A DNA stretch of 64,000 nt from Lachnospiraceae bacterium (GTDB taxonomy: Bacteria > Bacillota > Clostridia > Lachnospirales > Lachnospiraceae): positions 27,588 through 91,587 of the forward strand of contig JAFUPV010000070.1 of NCBI GenBank assembly GCA_017472605.1, given 5' to 3'. Numbering within the stretch: the first letter of the stretch is position 1; each line of letters starts with the position of its first letter. The translations under genes and the position numbers were made by a program. Below, piece by piece: positions 41,223 to 48,667 of this stretch. The notes under the pieces were generated by a model. That model ran no database searches and had not been told where the DNA came from. It saw only the letters and a program-made list of their open reading frames with translations.

Positions 41223-43874
41223 ATGGAAGCAATTAAAATTACGTTCCCGTCTGGGGAACGCTGCGTAACCCGGTACGGCGCATTGCAGCAGTACGACTAT
41301 GGCCAGAAATTGGAGATCAGCGGATTGGATCTTCCCACCACCGTCCGCGTCGATTTTTCCACAGAGCGCAATGGAGGAGTTGCGTACAGCACGACTGGTA
41401 CTACAGCAAATGGAGTAACCACGGTTGAGATTCCTGATTATATGCTTCAGAACAATGATGTAGACTGGGATTACACGGTTTATGTGTACTTCTTTGTGAT
41501 TGATGAAGAAGCCGGAAGAGTGGAATATCGAATTAATCTGGAAGTCATCGCACGTTCAAAGCCGGAGACCGTTGCACCACCGGATGCGGAGCCGGATTAT
41601 TTTAATCAGGCGATCACGGAGGTTAATTCTGCAGCCGAACGAGCGGAGGCGGCAGAACAGAGCGCAGCGGATATTCTGGAACAGGTCAGTGCGGATGGCG
41701 CCGATCAGGTACAGAAGATCAGGGAAACGGGAGATGAGGTCCTCGGTTCGATTCCGGATGATTATGAAACTGCCGCAGCCAACGCGCGGAAGGCTGTCAG
41801 AGAGAAAGCGCCTGCTATCGTGTGCGAGATGTCTGGTGCGGTTTGTGTGGCAACAGACGCTTCGGAGGATTATGTGAGAGGGCTTACGGTGTTTGGGCGA
41901 ACGGAGCAGAAGACGACGACTGGAAAGAACCTGTTGAAGAACACGGCGACAAGCCAGACAAAAAACGGGGTTACATTTACGGTAAACGAGGATAAGAGCG
42001 TTACGGTAAACGGTACGGCAACGGCTGACGTTGGTTTTGTTATCAATTCAAACGTGGCACTGACTGCGGGACAATATATTCTTTCTGGCATTACTGGTGG
42101 AAGTTCTAGCACATACTTGCTGTACTTAACCACTGCGATTAGTGGTGGAACTATAATCGCAATCAACGCTGAAAGGGAAGTTAATTTCACGCTAGAAGAG
42201 AGCATGGAGAATGTGATTGCACGTATAATTGTTAAATCGGGTGTTACAGTTTCCAATCTTGTGTTTAAGCCCATGATCCGCCTTGCCGAAGTCGCAGACT
42301 CAACCTATGAACCCTACACTGGCGGAATAGCAAGTCCTAATCCGGAGTATCCGCAGGAACTCACCCCCATGGGAGATTGGGGGAATCTGTTTGATATATC
42401 TACCGTTACAAATGGTTTTAATATTAATGGTGCCGGAGAAATTATTGTAAACGAAAGTTATATAGTATCTGATTTTGTGTCAGCGAGCGGGGGAATTATT
42501 TATACTAGTGCAGAAAATCAAAACTATTCTGCTCCTGTAAGCACATATTCAAGATGTGCCGGATATGATGAGAATAAAAATTTTGTCTGCCTTGTTTATG
42601 AAAGCGAAAGAACTGAAGTAAAAAGGTATTCAAAAACTTTTACTGTTCCAGATGGCGTTAAGTATATACGTTTTTCTTACCGTAATACAGATACTGATAT
42701 TATGGTAAATATCGGTTCCACCGCCCTTCCATACCGCCCCTACACCGGAGAGCGGGAAATCGGGGTGAGTGTGTTAGGAAGTAATCTGTATAACGTTGCT
42801 AAATATACAGGCTCAGGAGCAAGCGTTGATGCAGATGGGTGGTATACAATTAGCCTTGACAATACGAATGGAACGGCTAATTTGTATAAAGATGTAAATA
42901 TTCCAGCATCTGAATTATTGGAAGAAAATAAAGAGTACGCTATTATTTGCGAGATTGCATCAATTAGTAACATGGTGGTACAGGTTGCGACTACAACCGA
43001 AACATCGAACAAAGGGCAATTCGCAACATATTATGGTTTAAGCGAAAAAGGAACGTTTGTTAAGCTTTTGAAGACGAGAGAATCACTTGATGGTTGCGTG
43101 ACAATACTCAGAACCTTTCTTGTTTTATCTGCCGGATTGAGTGGCAGTGCTAAATTCCGTATATCGGTATTAGCAGATACTACAGTAACAGCAGGTTCAT
43201 TTGTTTACGCCCCCTACACCCACAAGTCCCTCATCACCCCCGTAGGCTCTGGCTTGCACGGTATCCCAGTAACAGATGCCAGCCTTGCAACGTATACCGA
43301 TGAAAACGGGCAGATGTGGTGCGCGGACTATGTGGACTGGGAAGCTGGGGAGTTGGTGCAGAGGGTGAAATTGTATTCGCTTGTTGATTATATGAGTTAT
43401 ATCAGACTGAACGATAATACAGAATATTCTGCAGATATACTGCGTTTTGATTTTTCGTATATATTTACATGTCAAACGTTTAGCTTGGTTTTGTGTAATA
43501 GATTTATGCATAATTTTGCACACGGCAACAATTCATCTGATGTTCGTGCAACCGAGTGCATATCATCTCATCCAACAGATGATATTGTTTCGGTGTTTAT
43601 CAATAAAAATAGATTAGAAACCGCCGACATTGAAGGTTTTAAAACGTTTTTGAAAAACAATGAAACATTGATCGTGGTTGTCCTCGCCACCCCCATCCGC
43701 ACGAAGCTTTCAACAGAAGAAATGATCACATACAATGCTTTACACACAAACAAGCTGACAACCACAATAATGAACGATTGCAATGCTCATATGAAAGTAA
43801 GTTACAACGCAGACACCAAAACCTATGTAAACACCAAAATTGCTGAAGTATGCGCAGCAATACTCAATCAGTAA
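41223..43874 (+). CDS. Baseplate protein with BppU-like N-terminus, probable receptor-binding protein
   Basis: The 883-aa protein has a BppU-type N-terminal domain (about 1-110: TVRVDFSTERNGGVAYS, VDWDYTVYVYFFVIDEEAG), then a coiled coil (EVNSAAERAEAAEQSAADI). Repeated beta modules each end in a similar linker: YEPYTGGIASPNPEYPQEL, YRPYTGEREIGVSVLG, YAPYTHKSLITPVG. Between linkers, module DNA is clearly AT-richer than the flanks (about 42020-42280, 42400-42700, 42790-43200, 43390-43700), consistent with module exchange. It likely binds host cell-wall polysaccharide. AGGAGG precedes the ATG. Confidence 0.75.
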   Translation: MEAIKITFPSGERCVTRYGALQQYDYGQKLEISGLDLPTTVRVDFSTERNGGVAYSTTGTTANGVTTVEIPDYMLQNNDVDWDYTVYVYFFVIDEEAGRVEYRINLEVIARSKPETVAPPDAEPDYFNQAITEVNSAAERAEAAEQSAADILEQVSADGADQVQKIRETGDEVLGSIPDDYETAAANARKAVREKAPAIVCEMSGAVCVATDASEDYVRGLTVFGRTEQKTTTGKNLLKNTATSQTKNGVTFTVNEDKSVTVNGTATADVGFVINSNVALTAGQYILSGITGGSSSTYLLYLTTAISGGTIIAINAEREVNFTLEESMENVIARIIVKSGVTVSNLVFKPMIRLAEVADSTYEPYTGGIASPNPEYPQELTPMGDWGNLFDISTVTNGFNINGAGEIIVNESYIVSDFVSASGGIIYTSAENQNYSAPVSTYSRCAGYDENKNFVCLVYESERTEVKRYSKTFTVPDGVKYIRFSYRNTDTDIMVNIGSTALPYRPYTGEREIGVSVLGSNLYNVAKYTGSGASVDADGWYTISLDNTNGTANLYKDVNIPASELLEENKEYAIICEIASISNMVVQVATTTETSNKGQFATYYGLSEKGTFVKLLKTRESLDGCVTILRTFLVLSAGLSGSAKFRISVLADTTVTAGSFVYAPYTHKSLITPVGSGLHGIPVTDASLATYTDENGQMWCADYVDWEAGELVQRVKLYSLVDYMSYIRLNDNTEYSADILRFDFSYIFTCQTFSLVLCNRFMHNFAHGNNSSDVRATECISSHPTDDIVSVFINKNRLETADIEGFKTFLKNNETLIVVVLATPIRTKLSTEEMITYNALHTNKLTTTIMNDCNAHMKVSYNADTKTYVNTKIAEVCAAILNQ

Positions 43875-43885
43875 AGGAGGCATTT

Positions 43886-44296
43886 ATGAAAGAAATCTTC
43901 GTCAATGTGATTAACAAAGGAAACTATGATCTGGCAGGACTCCTGGCTAAAATCGATACATACCATATTGAGGGCAGGCTGACTGACGCAGAGCGTGAAG
44001 AGCTTTATTCCATGGCACGCAAATCCCCGACTGCACTGTTGGATTACGACAAAGAGATCCTTAACATTTGGGCAGCGATTCATGAGCTGCAGAAGCAGCA
44101 GAATTTGACTGATGAGACTGAAGGTACTGAGACAAACGATGACTATCCGGAATACATTCAGCCGACTGGAGCACACAATACCTATCAGATCGGCGACAGG
44201 GTGACATTTAATGGTAATCGATATACGTGTATCCTTGCAGATTGTGCATGGTCTCCTCAGATGTTACCGGAAGCCTGGGAAATGGTTGAAGTATAA
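43886..44296 (+). CDS. Tail accessory protein with carbohydrate-binding module
   Basis: The 136-aa protein starts with a helical domain (IEGRLTDAEREELYSMARKSP) common in XkdX-region phage genes. It ends with a chitin-type carbohydrate-binding module (AHNTYQIGDRVTFNGNRYTC...W). It may decorate the baseplate and bind cell-wall sugars. AAAGGAGGCATTT precedes ATG 43886. The 16-bp palindrome follows its stop. Confidence 0.75.
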   Translation: MKEIFVNVINKGNYDLAGLLAKIDTYHIEGRLTDAEREELYSMARKSPTALLDYDKEILNIWAAIHELQKQQNLTDETEGTETNDDYPEYIQPTGAHNTYQIGDRVTFNGNRYTCILADCAWSPQMLPEAWEMVEV

Positions 44297-44297
44297 A

Positions 44298-44313
44298 GTT
44301 GCGCCGGCGCAAC
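44298..44313. repeat. 16-bp perfect palindrome, copy 2
   Basis: GTTGCGCCGGCGCAAC is identical to 28712-28727. It lies between the carbohydrate-binding gene and the AGGAGG of the next gene. As RNA it would form an 8-bp stem with little loop, or pair between copies. Confidence 0.8.
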
Positions 44314-44324
44314 AGGAGGAAGAT

Positions 44325-44666
44325 ATGAAAATCAGAGCGGATCCGCAAGGGTCTTATTTTTATGCTGCATTATCAGCAGCGAAAACAAGAAGAGTGCTGC
44401 GAAAATCGCAGCGGAAAGGACTGAAAATGACAGAAACAATCATTGTCGCGCTCTTGTCTCTTGCCGGTACGCTGGCCGGCAGCTACTTTTCAAGTCGGAA
44501 GTCGGCGGCATTGGTAGCCTATCGCCTGGAGCAGCTTGAAAAGAAAGTACAGGCACACAACAATCTGGTGGAGCGTACTTATAAACTGGAAGAGCGAGTG
44601 GAACTGCATGAAGAGAAGTTTAAGGTAGCAAACCACAGGATTGATGACCTGGAAAAAAATGTTTGA
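44325..44666 (+). CDS. Membrane-anchored coiled-coil lysis-module protein with possible dual start
   Basis: From ATG 44325 (AGGAGGAAGAT upstream) the frame is 113 aa. An internal ATG at 44427, preceded by GGAAAGGACTGAAA, gives 79 aa beginning MTETIIVALLSLAGTLAGSY, a single membrane helix followed by a coiled coil (about 30 residues on from the helix to the end). The 34-residue extension is Arg/Lys-rich. This resembles holin/antiholin dual starts or XhlA-like accessory proteins. It lies directly before the holin gene. Confidence 0.65.
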   Translation: MKIRADPQGSYFYAALSAAKTRRVLRKSQRKGLKMTETIIVALLSLAGTLAGSYFSSRKSAALVAYRLEQLEKKVQAHNNLVERTYKLEERVELHEEKFKVANHRIDDLEKNV

Positions 44667-44688
44667 ATTAAATGAGGAGGTAATTGTT

Positions 44689-44901
44689 ATGAAAGATAGA
44701 ACATATTGGATCACATGGGCAAAGGCCGCAGGCGTACGCGCAATCAAGACAGTCGCCCAGACAGCCGTAGCAACCATCGGTACCACAACCGCCATGGGTC
44801 AGGTAAGCTGGGGCATGGTGGCTTCCACCGCCGCTCTGGCCGGAATTCTGTCTCTGCTGACCAGCGTGGCCGGACTGCCGGAAATCAGGACTGAGGAATA
44901 A
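44689..44901 (+). CDS. Phage holin (r1t-like)
   Basis: This 70-aa protein has a charged start (MKDRTYWITWAKAAGVRAIKT) and two membrane helices (VAQTAVATIGTTTAMG and MVASTAALAGILSLLTSVAG), matching small r1t-type holins. It would permeabilise the membrane to release the amidase encoded next. GAGGAGGTAATTGTT precedes the ATG. Confidence 0.8.
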   Translation: MKDRTYWITWAKAAGVRAIKTVAQTAVATIGTTTAMGQVSWGMVASTAALAGILSLLTSVAGLPEIRTEE

Positions 44902-44936
44902 GCAGGCTCTGTATCACATCAGAAAGAGAGGACATT

Positions 44937-46058
44937 ATGAAGGATATTTTAGTTGTGATTGACCCCGGCCATTACGCCGGTTACAATCCGTGGGCGATCA
45001 GTGGATATTACGAAGGAACAGAGATGTTTATCCTGGCCTTGATGCTGCAGATGGAACTGCAGAAGAGAGGGATTCCCAGCATCCTGACAAAGAGCACAGC
45101 GGAAGAAAATCCCGGGCTTTACGCGCGCGGCCAGATGGCCGTCCGTCAGAAAACCAGATACAAAACCGTGGTCTTTCTGTCCCTTCACGACAACGCGCCT
45201 GGCGCGTCTGCCCAGAACCCATCCGCCATCCGTGGAACCATGATCTTCACATCCATGTACCGCCTGGAGCAGACAAGAGGATTCCTGACTGGTCTTCAGA
45301 AGGTCATCGCAAAGACCATTGGCTGCGGGACACGGGAAATGTATTCGAAAGCTTACACGGAAGTGAATCCGCGTCAGGACTGGTGGGGTGTGATCCGCGG
45401 AGCCATGGATGGTGCCGAAAGCCAGGATGAGGCGGATCTGCATGGTGTGGACTATGCTGCCATCATTGAGCATGACTTCCATACCAATCCGGATTACTGC
45501 CGCTGGATGGCACAGGAAGAAAACAAGCGAAAAGTGGCCGTGGCAGAAGCGCAGTACATCGCAGACTATTTTGCAGAGAAAGCAGACCAGACATCATCCT
45601 ACACCGTCTGCAACGGAACGCTGCGCATCACTTACGGCGGCTCGGACGGCGTCAACCTCCATCAGACACCGGATCTGAAGCCGGAATCCGTGATCGGCGC
45701 ACTGCACTACAACGAGCTGCGCAGGGCTGTCGGAATCCGGAACCTTCCGGACGGCACCGCACTGTACCGCCTGGAAGACGGCGAATACATCACCGCTTCT
45801 GGAAGTTATGTCCAGTACACCTCCAACGAATTTGCGTCTTACGTGGCAAAGTCAATCACAGGAGGGTTGAACGTCAGAAACTTCCCATCCAGCCTGTCAG
45901 GCGGTGGCGAAGTCATCGCGATCCTTGGTAAGGACAATCAGGTTGATGTCATCGGGGAATGCTACAATCTTGGTCAGAAGTGGCTGATGATCCGGATGGA
46001 ATATCAGGGGAAGACAGTAACCGGATTCGTAGCAGCCAGGTACCTGGAAGATGTATGA
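44937..46058 (+). CDS. Endolysin: N-acetylmuramoyl-L-alanine amidase (Amidase_3) with C-terminal binding domains
   Basis: The 373-aa lysin cleaves the amide bond between MurNAc and the peptide stem. The N-terminal Amidase_3 domain (about 1-205) shows DPGHYAG (first zinc His), a Glu in YEGTEMF, LSLHDNAPG (His) and IIEHDF (catalytic Glu). A middle linker domain (about 215-300) and a C-terminal SH3-type domain (GGLNVRNFPSS...IGECYNLGQKWLMIR) likely bind the wall. No signal peptide, so release depends on the holin. Confidence 0.9.
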   Translation: MKDILVVIDPGHYAGYNPWAISGYYEGTEMFILALMLQMELQKRGIPSILTKSTAEENPGLYARGQMAVRQKTRYKTVVFLSLHDNAPGASAQNPSAIRGTMIFTSMYRLEQTRGFLTGLQKVIAKTIGCGTREMYSKAYTEVNPRQDWWGVIRGAMDGAESQDEADLHGVDYAAIIEHDFHTNPDYCRWMAQEENKRKVAVAEAQYIADYFAEKADQTSSYTVCNGTLRITYGGSDGVNLHQTPDLKPESVIGALHYNELRRAVGIRNLPDGTALYRLEDGEYITASGSYVQYTSNEFASYVAKSITGGLNVRNFPSSLSGGGEVIAILGKDNQVDVIGECYNLGQKWLMIRMEYQGKTVTGFVAARYLEDV

Positions 46059-46096
46059 TGTCGAAAACGGCGATTGGATCAGGTTGCAGAAAAAAA

Positions 46097-46121
46097 TCCC
46101 TCCGGTTGGCACCCGGAGGGA
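46097..46121. terminator. Bidirectional terminator near attR
   Basis: TCCCTCCGG (46097-46105) pairs with CCGGAGGGA (46113-46121). On the minus strand the stem is followed by seven T residues, so it terminates transcripts reading leftward from cotJ into the prophage. It also closes the lysis module. Confidence 0.7.
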
Positions 46122-46234
46122 AAAGGCATACTATATCCGTTTCTTCCTTATTTCAATACTTTTCATTCCCACAATTCTGTAGTATGATAATCCATGGATT
46201 GCTCCCCGTTTTCTGTAATTTCTGCTTCTGTTGC

Positions 46235-46242
46235 CCCAGTTC
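46235..46242. other. attR core
   Basis: CCCAGTTC is identical to the attL core. Left of it is prophage, right of it is the 5' part of cotJC. The half-site arms of the deduced attP (TGTTG... and ...CAACA) are partly symmetric around the core. Confidence 0.88.
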
Positions 46243-46434
46243 CTCCGTACCAATATCCGTCAGCAATGCCTTACACTCATCATAAGGCATGGTATACCGC
46301 TGCGACAGATAGCGCTGAGAGGCAGCCAGTTCGCCGTCAGGACCGCCGAACTGACTGATAATCACCTGAGCCAGTTTGGCGTTGGTCTGGGTGATGTTGA
46401 CCGGATACTGCAGTCTTTTTTCATAAATCCACAT
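46235..46434 (-). pseudogene. cotJC: cotJC, 5' part, separated by prophage
   Basis: This encodes CotJC residues 1-67: MWIYEKRLQYPVNITQTNAK, then GGPDGELAASQRYL with the first metal-ligand Glu (residue 35), ending IGTEELG. The start shares bases with the cotJB stop (TAATG) behind GGAGGGATGCGT. Beyond the core the frame continues 27 codons into prophage DNA (Q-Q-K-Q-K...) and stops at 46153. The truncated product lacks the His partner of ExxH and both later ligands, so it cannot form the di-manganese site. Confidence 0.93.
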
Positions 46435-46685
46435 TAACGCATCCCTCCTTCCCAGGGCCATGGTCCGCTGATCCAGCTGTGAAAGCAGTCATCCTGCGTT
46501 TCATACATTGTCAGAGGATGGTTGGCAGCCGTATGAGCAGCGCGGTCTTTCCTGTATTTTTCAGAAGTGTTTCTTCCATATTGAATCGCTTCCTTACAAT
46601 GCGGGTGGGTATCGAGAAAAAGATTCATGTCGGTAAGAGCAAAACCGGATTCGCAGACATCCGTGTACGGACTGTTTTTCTTCAT
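46434..46685 (-). CDS. cotJB: Spore coat protein CotJB
   Basis: The 83-aa protein has the CotJB core: SGFALTDMNLFLDTHPHCKEAI, a central Tyr/Arg-rich part and the C-terminal WISGPWPWEGG. It is a small coat protein made in the mother cell. It lies between cotJA (4-bp overlap) and cotJC (1-bp overlap). Confidence 0.92.
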   Translation of the reverse strand: MKKNSPYTDVCESGFALTDMNLFLDTHPHCKEAIQYGRNTSEKYRKDRAAHTAANHPLTMYETQDDCFHSWISGPWPWEGGMR

Positions 46686-47140
46686 AAGCGGGCACCTCCT
46701 TGAACACAGGCTGTTACAAGAAACGGTTGATCGAGATCCGGAAATAGGGTGCCGCGGCAGAATGCCTGATTCCGTTCATACAAGCAGCCAAACTCCTGGT
46801 AGGGAATGTATGCCATACCTACCGGCATTGCGTCTGTGGCGCGCAGGGCATGCATCAGCTGGAAACAGTCTTCAGAATCGCTGCGGGTTTCCGGGCAGCA
46901 CGGTCTGCCAGCCGAAGCCGGTGCATTTCTGCGCTGCTGATTCTGCATTCGTGTATCTTGACAGGAGGAGTGGGAATTTCCGGCAGCCGGACAGAAATGG
47001 TTCTGGTTCGATTTATTAGTAACGCCGCACGAAGAGCGGTTGGCGGACATATTCATGTTCATGGTCTGCCGGTACATGCGGCTGTGCCTGGGCGGTTCGC
47101 TGGTATTGCAGGTGTCGGCACGGTTGCAGTAGCAATCCAT
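46682..47140 (-). CDS. cotJA: Spore coat associated protein CotJA with long N-terminal extension
   Basis: The C-terminal ~55 residues are CotJA-like: MPVGMAYIPYQEFGCLYERNQA, then RGTLFPDLDQPFL. The start at 47140 follows AAGGAGCTGCTT. The resulting 152-aa protein carries about 95 extra N-terminal residues rich in Asn, Ser, Cys and Arg, roughly doubling the usual length; such tracts are common in coat proteins. It is the first gene of cotJABC and is divergent from the MocR gene 86 bp away. A mother-cell sigma promoter is expected; a CATAATATG box upstream is suggestive only. Confidence 0.85.
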   Translation of the reverse strand: MDCYCNRADTCNTSEPPRHSRMYRQTMNMNMSANRSSCGVTNKSNQNHFCPAAGNSHSSCQDTRMQNQQRRNAPASAGRPCCPETRSDSEDCFQLMHALRATDAMPVGMAYIPYQEFGCLYERNQAFCRGTLFPDLDQPFLVTACVQGGARL

Positions 47141-47226
47141 AAGCAGCTCCTTGTGATCTGTTCCATACATATTATGAAATCGTACAAAAATCGTGACAGA
47201 CATTGAAAACAGGAAAGGTGAGAAAC

Positions 47227-48555
47227 ATGACAGAACTGACAAACAGCGAAAAGAGCCTGTACCTGAGGGTATACAGTCATTATCGGGAGATGATCGACAG
47301 CGGGCTGCTGAAAACGGGGGCGCGTCTGCCATCCGTCAGACAGTGCGCAAAGCAGCTTCAGATCAGCCGGACAACGGTGGAATCCGCCTACATGCAGCTG
47401 GCAGCCGACGGGTATGTGATTTCAAAGCCGCAGAGCGGCTATTATGTGACGGAAAGACCTGCGCGGCGTGAGGGGGAGGGCAGACAGGAGACGGCAGGTC
47501 GGAAGCGGGAAGAAATTGTCTATGACTTTTCTGCAAAGTCGGTTGACCGTGACAGCTTTGATTTCAACATCTGGAGAAGGTACATCAAAAGCGCGCTCCG
47601 GCAGGATGAACGGCTGCTTTCCTATGGAGAACCACAGGGAGAATGGGAACTTCGCCAGGCACTTGCGGACTATGTGGCGGCGGCGCGAAATGTCATCTGC
47701 CGTCCGGAACAGATTGTCATCGGAGCCGGAACCCAGTGTCTGCTTCAGGTTCTTTGCCCCATGTTGTCCTGTGAAAAAGTAGTTTCCTTTCCCACTCATT
47801 CCATGGTACAGGGAATTACTATCTTCCGTGATTTTGGATACGAGATTCATTATAAAGATAAAGATGCTGCTGTCATTTATGTATCGCCGTCACGGATGAA
47901 CCGGATGGGCGACGTAATGCCGGTTTCGAGGAGGCTGGAGCTTCTGCATCATGCGGCGTCCATGGGAAGTCTGATCATTGAAGACGATTATGAAAGTGAA
48001 TTTCAGGATCCTGGACAGCCGATCCCTTCTCTTTTTGGACTTTCCGGCGGAAGAGGAGTTGTATATCTGGGAACCTGTTCCAGACTGCTTCTGCCGTCAA
48101 TCCGTCTCAGCTACATGGTATTGCCGCTGGAACTTCTCTCTGTTTATGAAGAACATGGAAAGTTCTACAACCAGACGGCGTCCAAAGCGGAGCAGATTGC
48201 CTTGTGCCAGTTTATCCGGGATGGCCACATGGAAGCGAGAATCCGGAAAATCAGGCGCCTGTACCGGGCAAAAACCAGAGAGCTGTTTTTGGCGCTGGAG
48301 CGGGAATGGAACAGAAAAGAAGAAAAAGGCGAAACAAAACGGATAGAAGCGCATAATCTCTGCATCACGATCCGGATCGAACAACAAAAATCGAAAGAAG
48401 AGCTGACAAAAGAAGCCCTCGCGCTCGGCATCCGGTTTGACGCAATTACAGAAGATAAATCGGGAAACCGGTATCTTGTACTGTCGTCCCTGTCGATTTC
48501 ACCGGAGATAATACCGGAAGCGGCGAAGGCAGTCAGCCGTCTGCTAAATATGTGA
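47227..48555 (+). CDS. MocR/PdxR-type GntR regulator with degenerate aminotransferase domain
   Basis: The 442-aa protein has an N-terminal GntR winged helix (about 1-75: GARLPSVRQCAKQLQISRTTVESAY) and a fold-type-I aminotransferase-like domain (IEDDYESEF, GEPQGEWELRQALADYV). The PLP-binding lysine in the motif GT-S-K-L-P is replaced by Arg286 (GTCSRLLLPSIRLSY), and the following Gly of RLGY is Ser. Schiff-base formation with PLP is therefore unlikely; the domain may sense another ligand. ATG 47227 follows AAAGGTGAGAAAC. It is divergent from cotJA. Confidence 0.85.
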   Translation: MTELTNSEKSLYLRVYSHYREMIDSGLLKTGARLPSVRQCAKQLQISRTTVESAYMQLAADGYVISKPQSGYYVTERPARREGEGRQETAGRKREEIVYDFSAKSVDRDSFDFNIWRRYIKSALRQDERLLSYGEPQGEWELRQALADYVAAARNVICRPEQIVIGAGTQCLLQVLCPMLSCEKVVSFPTHSMVQGITIFRDFGYEIHYKDKDAAVIYVSPSRMNRMGDVMPVSRRLELLHHAASMGSLIIEDDYESEFQDPGQPIPSLFGLSGGRGVVYLGTCSRLLLPSIRLSYMVLPLELLSVYEEHGKFYNQTASKAEQIALCQFIRDGHMEARIRKIRRLYRAKTRELFLALEREWNRKEEKGETKRIEAHNLCITIRIEQQKSKEELTKEALALGIRFDAITEDKSGNRYLVLSSLSISPEIIPEAAKAVSRLLNM

Positions 48556-48667
48556 CAATTTCTTTCCATCAGGTATAAAATTTAACAATTGAAGCGGCGA
48601 AATGTGCTTGAATGTTATCGTGGAATGCGATAAAATAGAAAGACACGAAAAAAAGGAGGTAGGAGAG

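Larger units (their letters stand above)
5158..46242. mobile_element. Siphovirus-type prophage integrated in cotJC
   Basis: The element spans about 41.1 kb between two CCCAGTTC copies, both in cotJC coding sequence. Gene order is that of a temperate siphovirus of Firmicutes: recombinase, immunity, replication, late activator, terminase, portal, head, tail, baseplate, holin, amidase. Both ends are defined exactly because the host gene is rebuilt in frame by recombination at the repeats. Most genes are intact. The small terminase subunit carries an in-frame TGA, so particle production is uncertain. Accessory genes sit beside the recombinase (SIR2 protein), beside cro on the opposite strand, and between the late activator and terminase. 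Confidence 0.95.

Noticed and set aside
41223-43874. Diversity-generating retroelement target in the receptor-binding gene
   Set aside because: No reverse transcriptase, template repeat or adenine-biased variable copy was found; module exchange explains the composition.
5158-46242. Alternative genetic code (TGA read as Trp) in the prophage, suggested by the terS TGA
   Set aside because: Many prophage genes end at TGA with tightly overlapping starts (portal, helicase, RusA), so TGA is a normal stop.
5158-46242. Phage tRNA genes
   Set aside because: No cloverleaf with T-loop GTTCRANNC and matching acceptor stem was noticed by eye; a covariance search would be needed to exclude them.
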